Shown piece by piece: positions 35,691 to 48,594 of a stretch of DNA of 64,000 nt; positions within the stretch are counted from its first letter, which is position 1, and every line of letters begins with the position of its first letter. Position numbers and translations under genes: made by a program. A model generated the notes under the pieces. That model was not told the DNA's origin. It did no database searches and saw nothing but the letters and a program-made list of their open reading frames with translations. Origin of the DNA: Biscogniauxia marginata (Eukaryota > Ascomycota > Sordariomycetes > Xylariales > Xylariaceae); assembly GCA_022695795.1 (NCBI GenBank), contig MU404122.1:62001-126000 (forward strand), given 5' to 3'.

Positions 35691-36517
35691 GTTTTTTAAG
35701 TGATTAAGTGGTTTTTAAATATTTTCCTCGAGTAAGTAACCTTCTTATTTAATAAGATATTATAATTAATTATTAACTTATCTTAAATCTAGTATTTTTT
35801 CCATTTCGTATTTATTAAGGTTTTCTTTAAATTCTAGTTAGTTTTTTAATAAAGCGTTTTTTAATGTTAATTTTAAAAGTAAAACATGAAATATAAAATG
35901 TATTTTAAATCCTTTTAAAAAAGAAAGTTTATAATTAACTTTTAAAATGACTTCCTTAATCTTATATAATCTCAACTTTTTAAACTTAAGTTTTTTATTA
36001 AGCCGTTTTGTTTTAATTTAAGGCGTTTTTACTAATACGCCTTATTATTAACAAAACAAATAAATTATATCTCTTTTCTTAAGAATTAATCCTTTAATTC
36101 TTTTTTTATTATAATATTTTATTATTTTATTTTAAATAAATTATAACTCTTTTTATAATCGTAACTATATTACTTAGACTTTTTCGAATAATACTTTTAT
36201 TTTCGAGGCTTTTATTTCGACTTTTAATACTTCCGTAAATTTAATTAATTATTTTTAGATTTCTACTTTTTAACTGTATATTGCTTCGTATAATAACATC
36301 TTTATATCCTTATTAACTAAAGTGTTATACGTTATTTAGACTACTAATAATAATTTTACTTAGTTATTTATTTCCTAGTTAATATAACTTCGAAAATACT
36401 ATTTTATTATTTAATTTAGTTTTTCTGTTTGTTTGTTTAACTAAGGATAATATATTATAAATAATTTTTATTTAACTCTTATTCGTTTTATTAAGCTAGT
36501 TTAAAACTTTAACGTAA

Positions 36518-36522
36518 ATAAC
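36518..36522. repeat. Target-site duplication ATAAC of E1 (left)
   Basis: Identical to the 5 bases at 44037-44041 just after the 3' LTR. Confidence 0.9.
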
Positions 36523-36939
36523 TGTTACGGATCTCGTGTTCCCCCCCCTCTCTACGTGCAGGTTACGTGAGCAAAATATGAATTAGTGAATCATGGGTGG
36601 ATAAGAGTCGATTTATTGATTCAAGGTGAATCAGTGAATCATGGGTAAATAAGAAGCGATTCACTAATTTAACGAGTTTATGTAAAGGAAGAACGAGTAT
36701 AAGTAAATTGGAGTTTCCTTATGTATCTAGTTATTCATTCTCGTTTCTTAGCTATTAATTTAAGACTATAATCACTCTTTAATACTATAGTGAGAGTACC
36801 TTGAAACCTCTTTAACGAACATAACATTGTAAATCACTTAAATCAATCTTAACCCATTATTACCTTTAAATCAAGAAAACTTAATACGTATTTACTTGTA
36901 AAGTCAGTTAACTAGGAATATATAGGGAGGTTCGTTACA
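36523..36939 (+). repeat. 5' LTR of E1
   Basis: Starts TGTTACGGATC and ends TTACA. A TATA box is at 36698-36703. The U3 half has a poly-C run and two blocks 48 bp apart (AGTGAATCATGGG at 36585 and 36633), an enhancer-like duplication. Confidence 0.92.
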
Positions 36940-37015
36940 TTTTAATAGCTCCTTAATTAGTGCTTGATATTGGTTCAAGAGGAAGGACTTTCAGTTGAAC
37001 AGTCCTAGGATAAGC

Positions 37016-38200
37016 ATGCCTCTTAAAACCAAAGGGCAATAAAAAAAGAAACAAGTAAAAAAATAATAATTAACAAGTTCTTAGATGAAAGCTTTAAGTC
37101 TTTTTACGATATAACTAAAAAGTTTAAAGGAACCAACATAAGAGTTTATTATAGTTATAGCTAAAGAAGAGTCACAAGAGGACATTTTGGAAGATTAATA
37201 AGAAGAAGCATCTAAGGAAGAAGAAGAGGAGGAGAAAGAAATGCCTAAAAAAAAAGACAAATAAGTAAAACAACCTTAACCACCCTTAGACAATAGCGAC
37301 CCTAATAACTTGAACGACGACGACAATATAATAACTCTCGACGTGAAGGGTTTTAAACTAATTACATTTAGTAGATATAATGGGTTAAGCGATCTAAAAG
37401 GATTTTTGATTTAAGCTAGAACCTATTTATAGTTTTATTATGAAATGATTACCACTAAAGAATAAAAGGTTTTTACGGTATCCCAGCTCCTCGCCGGAAC
37501 CGCTTTAACCTGGTTTTAACCAGTGTTAAAGGATTATCTAGAGAACGGACCAAACACCTAAAAAGATACGAAGAAAGTCTTTAAAAATTATAAGGAATTT
37601 GAAAAACAATTTAGGTCTATGTTTGGTAATTTAATCCTTAAGTAATAAGCCGAAGCTTAACTTTATAAACTACGACAAGATAAAAAGGCTTTAAATTACG
37701 TTGTTGAGTTTAAAAAACTCGCAAGTTAATTATAACTACTTATTAAAAGCTTATATTACTTGTTTTATTAAGGGTTAAAGAATTATATGAAGGATAAGTT
37801 ATATAAAATAAACCTATATAAAGAAAGGAACCTAGGGAAGTTTAATAATTACGTTATAATGGCAATTACTATTAATAACGAGAACTTCGAACGGTACCTT
37901 GAAAAGAAAAAGACGATATAACGAAGGAATAACGACCAGTTTAAGGGAGGAAATCATAAAAGCGGTGCCGAAACCAGAAAAGGCACGGGAATAAAGTTAA
38001 ATCCCATTAAAATTAACGTTATTTAAAAAGAACGAAAAAAACGAAACAAATTAATTATTAAGTGTTTTAATTATAGAAAGAAAGGATATTATAAGAACGA
38101 ATGCCGAAGTCCTAAGAAATAAGAATTAAGAATAAGAGGGATTCCTTAACCTGAGAAAAGAGTCGCCGAAGTAAGGGTTTAATTCGAAAATAACGAAAAA
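37016..38200 (+). pseudogene. gag of E1, broken by stops
   Basis: The frame begins MPLKTKG at 37016 and meets a stop at once. The CCHC zinc knuckle is at 38063-38104, in the same frame: C-x12-C is kept, but the second Cys and the His positions are both Tyr, changes that single transitions produce (TGT to TAT, CAT to TAT). Gag would form the particle and bind RNA. Not functional. The right edge is approximate. Confidence 0.8.
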
Positions 38201-41200
38201 ATAAACTAAGTATTTATTATCGGTACTATTAAGGCAGAAAAAATCAAAAAGGCTCTTATAAAAAGAATTTGTGGATCTTATTAAGTTAACCGCAAAAACT
38301 GCTTAAAAGATAACCACTTATATTTAAGACATTTTACACTAAAACAAACCAAATAAAGATATAACAAAGGCGAACTATTATACATGTGCGATAATTATAA
38401 ACTAGAATACGATTTAGGAATTAAGTTAAACCATGGTGATCTATATTAAAGCCATTATAAAAACGACAAATGTGAAACCTATTAAGAGAAAAGCCAGCAT
38501 AACAGCCTAAACTAAAGGCTTTATATAAATAATAGTTATAATGTTTATTAAAGCTTAAAGGAATATGCATCGTTACATTAAAGCTTTTGCACTAACGACG
38601 CTTATTAAGTACATAAAAGTTCTAAGAATGGAGCTAGTTATTATTCTTAAAAACTAGAAAGTAACGACATAAAAGAAAATAAATGTATTTATAATAACAC
38701 CTCACGATAGCTATATTACCTTAAAGCATGTTATCTTCACCCAAGTTCTAAAAGAAGCTACGAAGCAATGGCTAAAGGTTGTATGTGTTACACCTTGGTA
38801 CTATGCGACATACACGACTTGCTCGAAGCAGGTTTCGAAAAAGACGAAATTAAGGAAGAATTATGGGAATTAAGGAAGAAACTATATCTTTTATAATGGC
38901 TCGAAAAACGAACTAAATACGACACTAATCTATTCGGCTTTATAAGGAAACACTTAATAGAATAATAAGTAAAAACACGTGCGACTAAACAAGGCTGCAA
39001 ACGAATCATTAAAGCATACCTCAAAAAAGGAGGGAAGCTCTTAAAAATCAATATAAACTTGAGGGGAAATATCAAGATACCCCTAATAAATAAACTTAAT
39101 AATTACTCCTTTTATTTAAGGATAATCTAGAACTTCAAGAAATTCCGAGTTAATAAAACGGATTTGGGCTATAAAAAGGCTCTTAAAAAAGAATTAAAGT
39201 TTTAATGTATAAAATTCTATATAAAGGATAAACCTTTTACCCCTTATTGCGTAAAGGGTAATTAAAGAGACTGTTTAAGTAATGATTACTGGAAACACGC
39301 TTTTATAAAAGCTTAAGAATAAAAGGACATCTAAGTTATAGCAACTAAAAGAAAACCAAAAGGGAAGGAACGTGGAAAACCAAAAAAACGGCAAAGGCTC
39401 TCGCTAGTAAGGCAATAAGAAGCCATAAATAATAAGTCTTTATATGAAATCTAGTCGGGACTTAATAACATTATTATAACTAGAGTTAAGTATAATGAAA
39501 GGGAGTATAAAGCCCTAATAAATTCAGGAGTAAATAAAAGTTATGTCTTAGTAAAGGTAGCTTAAAAAGACAGAATACCATAAGTATACAAATAAAGTCC
39601 GTACAAGCTATAAAACTTTGAGGGAAACATGTTTAGTTATGAGAATGGTAAGGTGTTAAGAGAAATAATTCCTTTTTCGGTAATTATTTAAAGACATTTT
39701 AAACAAGTCATCCTTAATATTATATATATATTAGATCACAATATGATCTTAGGAATGAATTGGCTTAAAAGAAGTAATCCACGAATAAATTTCGAGATAA
39801 ACACGCTTTATTAGGATTAGAAATAGGAGAAGTCAACCATTACGGGTTACGAGATGAGTACCGCAAGTGACCCCAGAGAAACGAATACAGGAACGAAACA
39901 TATCGCTTATATAATTCAAGTAACTAAACCTAAAAATCTAACAAAAAGAATACCGCGTGAGTACCTTCGTTTTCACAAATTATTTAGAAATAAGACAAAA
40001 AAAGAATTACTAAAACATAACTAATAAAACCACTAAATTCACTTCAAAAAAGGAAAACAGCTAAAATTATTTCTAGTGTATTTTATAAATTAGGAAAAAT
40101 AAAGAGCACTATGGAAGGGAATCCAAGAGGACCTCGATAAAAGATATATTTGAGAATTTAAATCCTCGTTAGGATACCTGGCAATCATAGTACCTAAAGT
40201 CGACAAAAACGGGAAATAACATGTCGATAAAAAAAGAAACCTAGTATGGAGACGAGTGATCGACTACCGACACCTCAATGAAATAACCAAGAAAAACGGG
40301 CATTCGTTACTACTAATGAAACTCATGAAGGGATAAATCAACAAGGCTTAAATCTTCATAGCACTAAACCTTCGTAATAAATACTATATAATTAAAATGA
40401 CTAAAGGATACGAATAATATACAGCCTTCCGAACGATATATAGATATTATAAGTACAAGGTTATGCCATTTGGATTTACTAACGCACCTGTTATATTTTA
40501 ACATATAATTATAATAATTTTTCGCAAGTTTCTAAACAAATTTGTATTTGTTTACTTAGACGATATACTAATTTACTTAAAAAACGAAAAGGAACATAAA
40601 AAACATATAAAGCAAGTGTTAAAAACCCTGGAAAAGGTAAACCTACTCGTTTATTCAACCAAAAATAAATAACATATTAAAAAACTAAACTATTTAGGGT
40701 TTATAATAAGTCTAGGAGAAATTTGTATTTAAAAAGGAAAAATAACAACAGTCAAGAATTAGCTAGAACCTAAGAATGTTATAAACATACGTGTATTTCT
40801 TGGTTTTGTTAACTATGTTAAATAACTCATTAAAGATTTCAGGCGTATCGCTAAACCATTAATGGAACTAATTACCTTAGCAAAAACAAAAAAGACTTTC
40901 CATTTCATTAAAGAAGCCAAACGGGCTTTTTAGTAGCTAAAAGAAGTCGTAACTAGTAAGGTTATATATAAACTTCTAAACGAAAATAAAAAGAAACGAC
41001 TAAGGACAAACGTCTTAAATTTCGCTATTGAAATAGTCCTAAAGCAGCTGAAAAACAATAAAAAATAATACCTAGTCGCGTACCTATTTAAAGCACTATA
41101 TAGTGCTAAATTAAATTATTAGATTTATAATAAAGAACTATTAACAGTTATTAAAACACTAAAAAAATAGGAACCATGGCTTAACAGAACCAAGGAACTT

Positions 41201-42900
41201 ATTGATATCTATTTAAATTATAAGAACCTTACATGATTCATAATAATATAAACGCTTAATTAAAGACACGAGCGTTAAATGATTTTCCTGTCTAGATTTA
41301 ATTTCAGAATCTAGTACATTAAAGGAAAAAAAAACATTTAAATAAATCTTTTTAATAAAAAGGGAGATTATAAATCAAAAATCAACAAAAGAAATGTCTA
41401 AATATTTAAATAACAAAATAACAAATTAATTATATTAATTTATATGTAAATCAACATAAAAAACTAAAAATAACGTTTCAAGGAAAATTACAGTTAAAAG
41501 GAAAAATAATTACAGTTTTAACAAGGATCCAGCGACGAACTTCTTTCATACAAGAAAAAGGTATATATATTAAAACAAGTGCAGGACAAATTCATTAAAG
41601 AATTTCACAAACATCCTTTATACGGCCACCAAAGGATTTTCAAAACGGTGAAACGACTTTAAAAGGAATTCGACTTTCTAGAAATATAATAAACAGTTAA
41701 AAGAATTATGAAGAATTACAATATTTATAATAAGGCTAAAACATCACGATATAAACCATATAAATTATTATAACTAACCTAAATACCTAATAAAGCATAA
41801 AATACAATTATATAAAACTTCGTAATAAAACTCCTAAAATCAAAAGATTTTATAACAAGAGTACATTATAACAATATATAGGTAATCGTTAATAGACTCA
41901 CGAAATATGCCTACTTCTTACTATTTAACGAATTAAGCATAATAAAACAATTAACTTTCAGCTTCTTAAGAGAGTATATTAATAAACATGGATTACTAAA
42001 ATGCATTATTTTAAATAAAGATAAACTATTTACGTCAAAGTTTTGGACCAGCTTAATAAAACGAATAAGGATCAAGTAAAAGCTATTTACAACGTATTAT
42101 CCTTAAATAAACGGATAAATAAAAAGGCTTAACTAAATACTTAAATAATACCTTAAAAGCTATATTAACTAGCAAATAAATAATTAAATAGAATTATTAT
42201 TTATGGCTTAAGTCGCATATAATATATTAATTAACGAAGATATAAAGCTATCACTATACGAAGCGGTGTATAACTAAAAAGCAAAAGTCCACAAGAAACC
42301 GTTTAGACTTATAAAAGCACTAAGTATTATAATAATAGTTTCTTAAGTAAAAGTATTATTTAAAAAAATTTAGGTAATATAAGTAAAGCTATAAAAAGAA
42401 CTACAATTTATCCAAGAAAGGATAACTAAATACTATAATAAAAAGAGAATTAAAGGACCAATTCTCAAGAAAGGAGATATAGTTTACTTGTTTCGCTAGA
42501 AATAAGGCGTAATAACAAAAACGCCTTAAATTAAAATAAAACGACTTAGCGAGAAACTTAAATTTAAGAAATTAAGACCTTATAAAATTAAAAAAGTTAT
42601 TTCGAAAGTTAATTATAAACTCTCGCTATTAAAAGGATTTAAAATATATTTTATATTTCATGTTTCGCTCTTAAAACCAGTACTAAAAAACGCCTCGCCG
42701 GAAAAACAATTAAAATTTAAAGAGAATCTTAATAAGTATGAAATCGAAAAGATACTAAATTTAAGAAAAGTTAATAATTAGTTATAATATCTTGTTAAAT
42801 GAGAAGGTTACCTATTCGAGGAGAATACTTAAGAACCTTTTAAGCATTTAAAAAACCTAACGAATGAGATTAAGGATTTTTACCGCTAAAATCCAGACCG
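38200..42900 (+). pseudogene. pol of E1 (PR-RT-RH-IN-chromodomain), broken
   Basis: Landmarks: protease core LINSG at about 39515-39529 (Asp of DSG now Asn); reverse transcriptase FVFVYLDDILIYL with YLDD at 40552-40563; RNase H around 41,010-41,190 (NFAIEIVLKQ, YLVAYLFKAL, YNKELLTVIK); integrase about 41,560-42,500; GPY-like part with FHVSLLKP near 42,660; chromodomain at 42,737-42,895 (YEIEKILNLRK, then EGY, EEN and EPFKHL). Stops occur where Gln or Trp is expected. Protease lies in the gag frame but RT lies in another, so an indel or a programmed shift separates them. Left edge approximate. Confidence 0.85.
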
Positions 42901-43007
42901 GTTAAGAAGGCTTAGATATCGAGATTTTAATTCTATTAAGGAGGATTAAAGAAGGAAGAAGGGTAGGCCTTAGAAATAAACAAGTTCTATAAAGATTTAA
43001 GTTAACG

Positions 43008-43517
43008 TTATAATCTCTTTATACGTTGCGATTCTTTAGCAAGACGTTTCTGTTTTTCTTCTTCGCGCTTAATATACTCTAGTTCCTCGATGGAATTAAA
43101 ACCCCGAATAATCATTTTTTATAACTTTTTAAACTATAGGCTTTTTTATGTCTAGAGACGACGCGCCTTATTTATAGCTACTACCGCCTTGCTTATAGCC
43201 TCCTTAGTTGCGGCATTCGCCTTTTTTAGGTTCGCCTTAACCTTTTAAAACTACTTAGTAATTTTAGTTATACCTTTACGCGAAATATTAAAAACGTTAT
43301 AACGAGTATAGTTTAAACAAATACACTTTAAGCAGCGGTTTAAATCTTCGAAAGCTACATACTCCTTTCTAGAATTTTCATAAAAAGAACAAACCATTTC
43401 CTTTTTCCTATTTAAAGCGACTAACCTTAAAAAAGCAACCTTGTTTTTTGCTATCTTTTTAGCACGTCGCGAAGTGTTAAAAGTTTCCTTTCGGGTTTTA
43501 GTTATATGGTGGGACAT
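43008..43517 (-). pseudogene. Antisense ORF of E1: Cys-rich coiled-coil protein remnant
   Basis: Opposite to gag-pol, between pol and the 3' LTR. A likely start is the Met at 43517 (MSHHITKTRKETFN); the frame is already open from 43658, inside the LTR. It runs unbroken to 43251 and then continues in the same frame to 43008 with stops that are all TAA or TAG at Gln-like positions. The text has CLKCICLNYTRYNV (a C-x2-C with a third Cys now Tyr, like half a fungal Zn cluster). It then has Lys/Ala-rich helix and RGFNSIEELEYI, and a basic-acidic coiled coil (KREEEKQKRLAKE). Related text occurs at the same place in C and D. Function unknown. Confidence 0.65.
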
Positions 43518-43619
43518 AATAAAAGAAATGAAGCTAAGAAACCTAAAAAAGGCAGCAAATGAGATTTTTTTAGACCCTTTTTTATCTTTGGGACAAAGAT
43601 CTTCGAAAGGAAAGAATAA

Positions 43620-44036
43620 TGTTACGGATCTCGTGTTCCCCCCCCTTTTTACGTGCAAGTCACGTAAGCAAAATATAAATCAGTAAATCATGGGTAAATA
43701 AAAGTCGATTTATTAATTTAAAGTGAATTAATAAATTATAAGTAAACAAGAAGCGATTCACTAATTCAACGAGTTTATATAAAAAAAGAACGAGTATAAA
43801 TAAATTGGAGTTTCCTTATGTATCTAGTCATTTATTCTTGTTCCTTAACTATTAATCTAAGACTATAGTCACTTTTTAATACTATAGTGAGAGTACCTTG
43901 AAACCTCTCTAACGAACATAACATTATAAATCACTTGAACTAATCTTAACCCACTGTTACCTTTAAATCAAGAAAACTCAGTATGTACTCACCTGTGAAG
44001 TCAGCTGACTAGGAATACACAGGGAGGTTCGTCACA
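43620..44036 (+). repeat. 3' LTR of E1
   Basis: 417 bp, same length as the 5' LTR, ending TCACA. Preceded by a purine tract (GAAAGGAAAGAATAA) fitting a polypurine tract. Differences from the 5' copy are nearly all transitions, showing both LTRs were hit by RIP after insertion. Confidence 0.92.
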
Positions 44037-44041
44037 ATAAC
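44037..44041. repeat. Target-site duplication ATAAC of E1 (right)
   Basis: Matches 36518-36522; the R1 sequence resumes directly after it. Confidence 0.9.
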
Positions 44042-44744
44042 TTGTTTTTATTTAAAACAATACGTTTTAATAATTTATATTTATTAATGTACTCTTTTAA
44101 GAAACTAAAAACTAGCTATTTTATTATACTTAACTCGTTAAACGGTAGAAAATAAGCATATTTCGTGAGTTAGTTAATTATTATTTATATATTGTTATAA
44201 AGTACTTTTATAGTAAAATCTTTTAACTTAAGGAGTTTCACTACAAAATCCTATATAATCGTGTACTATGCTTTTTCAGGTATTTAAGTTAGTTATAATA
44301 ATTTATATAGTTTATATCGTAATACTTTAGCTTTATTATAAACATTATAACTTTTTATAACTCTTTTAACGGTTTATTTTATTCCTAGAAAGTCGAATTC
44401 TTTTTATAATCGTTTTAATATCTTAAAAATTCCTTAATAACCGTGTAAAAGGTATTCGTAGAATTTTTTTAACAAATTCGTTTTATACCTATTTTAATAT
44501 ATAAACCTTTTCCTTATACGATAAAAGTTCGTTATTAGATCCTTATTAAAATTATTTTTATTTTTATTTTTAATTATAACTCTTTTTAAAACGTTATTTC
44601 TAGTCTTTTATATTAATTCGTATATAAGCTAATATAACTAATTTATTAATTTATTATTTAAATATTTAAATATCTCTTTTATTAATTTTTAACTTATAAT
44701 CTCCTTTTTTACTAAGAAAATCTATTTAGATGTTTTCTTTTCCT

Positions 44745-45268
44745 TGTTACGAATTTAACCTGTTAAAGGGGTTTCTTACAAGGGTATTAAGACACGGATT
44801 ATAGGGATGTTAATAGGATGAAGGATTTCTATGTAACATCACGTGACATGGATCACTATAAATAAAGTGATCTAAATATATCTATTTAGTAGTATAAAAT
44901 AAATTACTTTGGATAGGGTAATTCAAAGGTATCCAACATATTAAAAGGGAAATAAATCACTTTAAATAAAGTGATTTAAAGGTATTTAACATATCAAAAC
45001 GGAAATTAAATATAAAGGGAAAACGAGTATAAAAAGGAAAGAATTTCCTTTATTATTAGTCATTTATTTTAGTTTCTTAACTATTAATTTAAAACTATAA
45101 TTACTTCTTAATATTATAATAAAAATACCTTGAAATCTCTTTAACGAATAAAACATTATAAATCACTTAAATTAATCTTAATTCATTATTACTTTTAAAT
45201 CAAGAAAACCTAATACGTACTTACTTATAAAGTCAATTAACTAAGAACACATAAGGAGATTCGTTACA
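44745..45268 (+). repeat. 5' LTR of B
   Basis: 524 bp, TGTTACGAATTTAACC to TTACA, TATA box at 45028. It is the RIP-altered relative of solo LTR S (TGTTACGACCCAACC), with a longer U3 that seems to carry one more ~45-bp unit. Confidence 0.82.
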
Positions 45269-45344
45269 TTTTAATAGCTCTTTAATTAGTGCTTAATATT
45301 AATTTAAGAGAAAGGACTCTTAATTGAACCGTCCCAAGATAAAC

Positions 45345-48300
45345 ATGCCCCTTAAGACTAAAAAGTAATAAGAAAAGAAATAAATAAAAAATAATAATTA
45401 ATAAGCTTTTAAACGAAAGCTTTAACTTCTTTTATAATATGAAAAAAGGGTTTAAAAAAACCAACATAAGAATTAATTATAATTATAACTAAAAAAAAGC
45501 CCTAAAAAGACACCTTTAAAGCTTAATAAGAAGAATTATTTAAAGAAAAAAAAAGAAAAAAGAAACACCTAAAAAAGAAAACAAATAAATAAAACAATTT
45601 TTACCTCTTAAAAACAAATAATTAAAGCCATTTTTAAACGATAACGACCTTAATAACTTAAACGACGAAAATAACATAACGACTTTCGATATAAAAGGTT
45701 TTAAACTAATTATACTTAGCAAATATAATAAGTTAAACGATTTAAAAGGATTTTTAATTTAAACTAAAACCTATTTATAATTCTATCACGAAATAATTAC
45801 TACTAAGAAATAAAAAGTTCTTACGGTATTTTAGCTCCTCGTTAAAACTATCTTAACCTAGTTTTAACTAATATTAAAAAATTATCTAGAAAATAAATTA
45901 AACACTTAAAAAGATATAAAGAAAATCTTTCAAAATTATAAAGAGTTTAAAAAATAACTTAGGTTTATATTTAACAACTTAATCCTTAAGTAATAAGTTA
46001 AAGTTTAACTTTATAAATTACGACAAAATAAAAAGGCTTTAAATTATATTATTAAGTTCAAAAAACTCGTAAACTAGTTATAACTATTTATTAAAAGCCT
46101 ATATTACTTGTTTTATTAAGAACTAAAAAACTATATAAAGAAAAGAACCTAAAAAGGTTTAATAACTACGTTATAATAACAATTGCCATTAATAACGAAA
46201 ACTTCGAACGGTACCTTGAAAAAAAAACGATATAACGAAGGAACGGCGATTAGTAAAAAGGAGGAAATTATAAAAGTAGTACCGGAATAAGGAAAGGCAC
46301 TAAAACTAAATTAAACCTTATTAAAATTAACGCTACTTAAAAGAAGTAAAAAAAACAAAATAAATTAACTATTAAATGTTTTAATTATAAAAAGAAAAAA
46401 CATTATAAAAACAAGTACCGAAGCCTTAAGAAATAAAAACTAAAAACAAGAGGGATTCCTTAACTCGAGAAAAAAACCTCTAAAACAAGGGTTTATTTCG
46501 AAAACAATAAAGAAATAAACTAAGTATTTATTATTATTATTATTAAAACAAAAAAAATAAAGAAGTCTTTATAAAAAGAAGTTATAAATATTATTAAGTC
46601 GATCGTAAAAACTATTTAAAGTACGACTATTTATACTTAAGGTACCTCACGTTAAAATAAGTTAAATAAGGATATAATAAAAACGAATTACTATATAAAT
46701 ACGATATTTATAAACTAGGATACGACTTAGGAATTAAGTTAAACTATAATAAACTATATTAAAGCCATTATAATAACGATAAATATAAAACATATTAAGA
46801 AAGAAATAAACATAATAACTTAAACCGGAAGTTTTATATAAATAATAATTATAATGTTTATCGAAGCTTAAATAGTGCTAGCTAACTTAATAGGTTATTA
46901 AATAACAAAGTCATAAAAGGAATATATATTATTACATTAAAGTTTTTATATTAACGATATATATTAAATATATAAAAGCTTTAAAAATAAAGCCGGTTAT
47001 TATCCTTAAAAACTAGAAAGTGATAATATAAAAGAAAATAAATATATTTATAATAACATCCCACGATAGCTATAATATCTTAAAATATGTTATTTTCATT
47101 TAAATTCCGAAAGAAGTAACGAAATAATCGCTAAGGGTTATATATATTACACCTTAATATTATGCGATATACACAATTTACTCGAAACGGGTTTCGAAAA
47201 AGACGAAATTGAGAAAGAATTATAAGAATTATAAAAAGGACTATATTTTTTATATTAGCTCGAAAAGCGAGCTAAGTACGATATAAATCTATTTAAATCC
47301 GTAAAAAAGCACTTAATAAAATAATAAGTAAAAATACATATAATTAAACTAAGCTATAAATAAATCGTTAAAACATACTTTAAAAAAGAGAAAGAATTTC
47401 TAGAAATATATATAAACTTATAAGGAAATATCGAGTTACTTTTAACGAATAAAACCGAGGATTATACCCTTTACTCGAAAATAATCCAAAACCTTAAAAG
47501 GCTTCGAATCAATAAAAAAACGGATTTAAGTTATAAAAAGGCCCTAAAAAAGAATTAAAGTTTTAATATATAAAGTTTTATATAAAAAATAAACCTTTTA
47601 CTTTTTATTACTTAAAAAGTAATTAAAGAAACTATTTAAATAATAATTACTAAAAACACGTTTTTATAAAAACTTAAAAGTGAAAAAATATTAAAGCCGT
47701 AATAACTTAAAGAAACTTAAAAAAAAAGAGATATAAAAAACCAAAAAACGGTAAAAACTCTCGCTAATAAAGTAACAAAAAGCCATAAATAACAAATCCT
47801 TATATAAAGTCTAGTTAAAACTTAATAATACTATTATAATTAAAATTAAGTATAATAAAAAAGAATATAAAGACTTTATAAATTTAAAAGTAAATAAAAG
47901 TTATGTTTTAACTAAAATAACTTAAAAGAATAATATATTATAAGTATATAAATAAAGTTTATACTAATTACGGAACTTTAAAAAAATATTTAATTACGAA
48001 AATAATAAAGTACTAAGAAAGATAGTTCCTTTCTTAATAATTATTTAAAAACATTTTAAACAAGTTATTTTTAATATTATATATATATTAAGTCACGATA
48101 TAATCTTAAAAATAAATTAACTTAAAAAAAGCAATTTACAAATAAATTTTGAAATAAATTTTGAAATAAATACGCTTTATTAAGAGCAAAATTAAGAAGA
48201 GTTAACTATTACGAGTTATAAAATAAGTATCGCAAGTAACTCTAGAAAAATGGATATAAAAACGAAATATATCACCTATATAATTCGAGTAACTAAGCTT

Positions 48301-48594
48301 AAAAATCTAACGAAAAAAGTATTACGTAAATATCTTCGTTTTTATAAATTATTTAAAAACAAGATAAAAAAAGAATTATTAGAATATAACTAATAAAATT
48401 ATTAAATTCATTTTAAAGAAAGAAAATAACTAAAATAATTTTTAATATATTTTATAAATCAAGAAAAATAAAAAGCATTATAAAAAGGAATTTAAAAGGA
48501 TCTTAATAAAGGATATATTCGAGAATTAAAGTCCTCGTTAAAATACCTAGTAATTATAATATTAAAAGTTAATAAAAACGAAAAATAACATATT
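45345..48594 (+). pseudogene. gag and protease region of B, broken
   Basis: Colinear with E1 from its gag start. Zinc-knuckle and protease regions can be placed by comparison with E1, but nearly every codon that could become a stop by transition has done so. More heavily altered than E1. Confidence 0.7.
48590..48594. repeat. Target-site duplication ATATT of D (left)
   Basis: Same 5 bases at 56120-56124, right of D. Confidence 0.88.

Larger units (their letters stand above)
36523..44036 (+). mobile_element. Complete Ty3/gypsy chromovirus E1, 7514 bp, RIP-mutated
   Basis: Two 417-bp LTRs (36523-36939 and 43620-44036) start TGTTACG and end CA, and the element is flanked by the perfect duplication ATAAC. 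Inside, in order: gag with a CCHC knuckle, protease, reverse transcriptase, RNase H, integrase, chromodomain, then an antisense reading frame. Order RT-RH-IN defines Ty3/gypsy; the chromodomain defines a chromovirus. The two LTRs differ almost only by C-to-T and G-to-A. The interior has stops throughout, so the element cannot move by itself. It is inserted in R1. The bases after the 5' LTR (TTTTAATAGCTCC) are shared by all copies and could be a RIP-altered primer-binding site. Confidence 0.92.
34531..44744 (-). mobile_element. Ty3/gypsy chromovirus R1, RIP-mutated, split by E1 and B
   Basis: The element lies on the minus strand. Visible parts are its 3' LTR (34531-34983), interior to 36522, and more interior at 44042-44744; E1 (36523-44036) interrupts it, and element B at 44745 ends the visible part. 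The two interior pieces are colinear with the undisrupted interior of D (about 50,560-51,290). The only coding trace is a pol region with stops in all frames. The flanking 5 bases on the left are AATAA; the matching copy would be outside the window. It is the oldest and outermost member of the stack. Confidence 0.8.

Noticed and set aside
38788..39075. 95-codon minus-strand frame within E1 pol
   Set aside because: It lies opposite to the pol region in AT-rich DNA and has no counterpart frame noticed in C or D; unlike the antisense ORF it is not supported by comparison.
45540..45722. Minus-strand frame in element B, and a similar one at 57673-57861 in C
   Set aside because: They are the complement of the gag region in AT-rich DNA; open because reversed Lys-rich text reads as Phe/Leu. 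No coding support.
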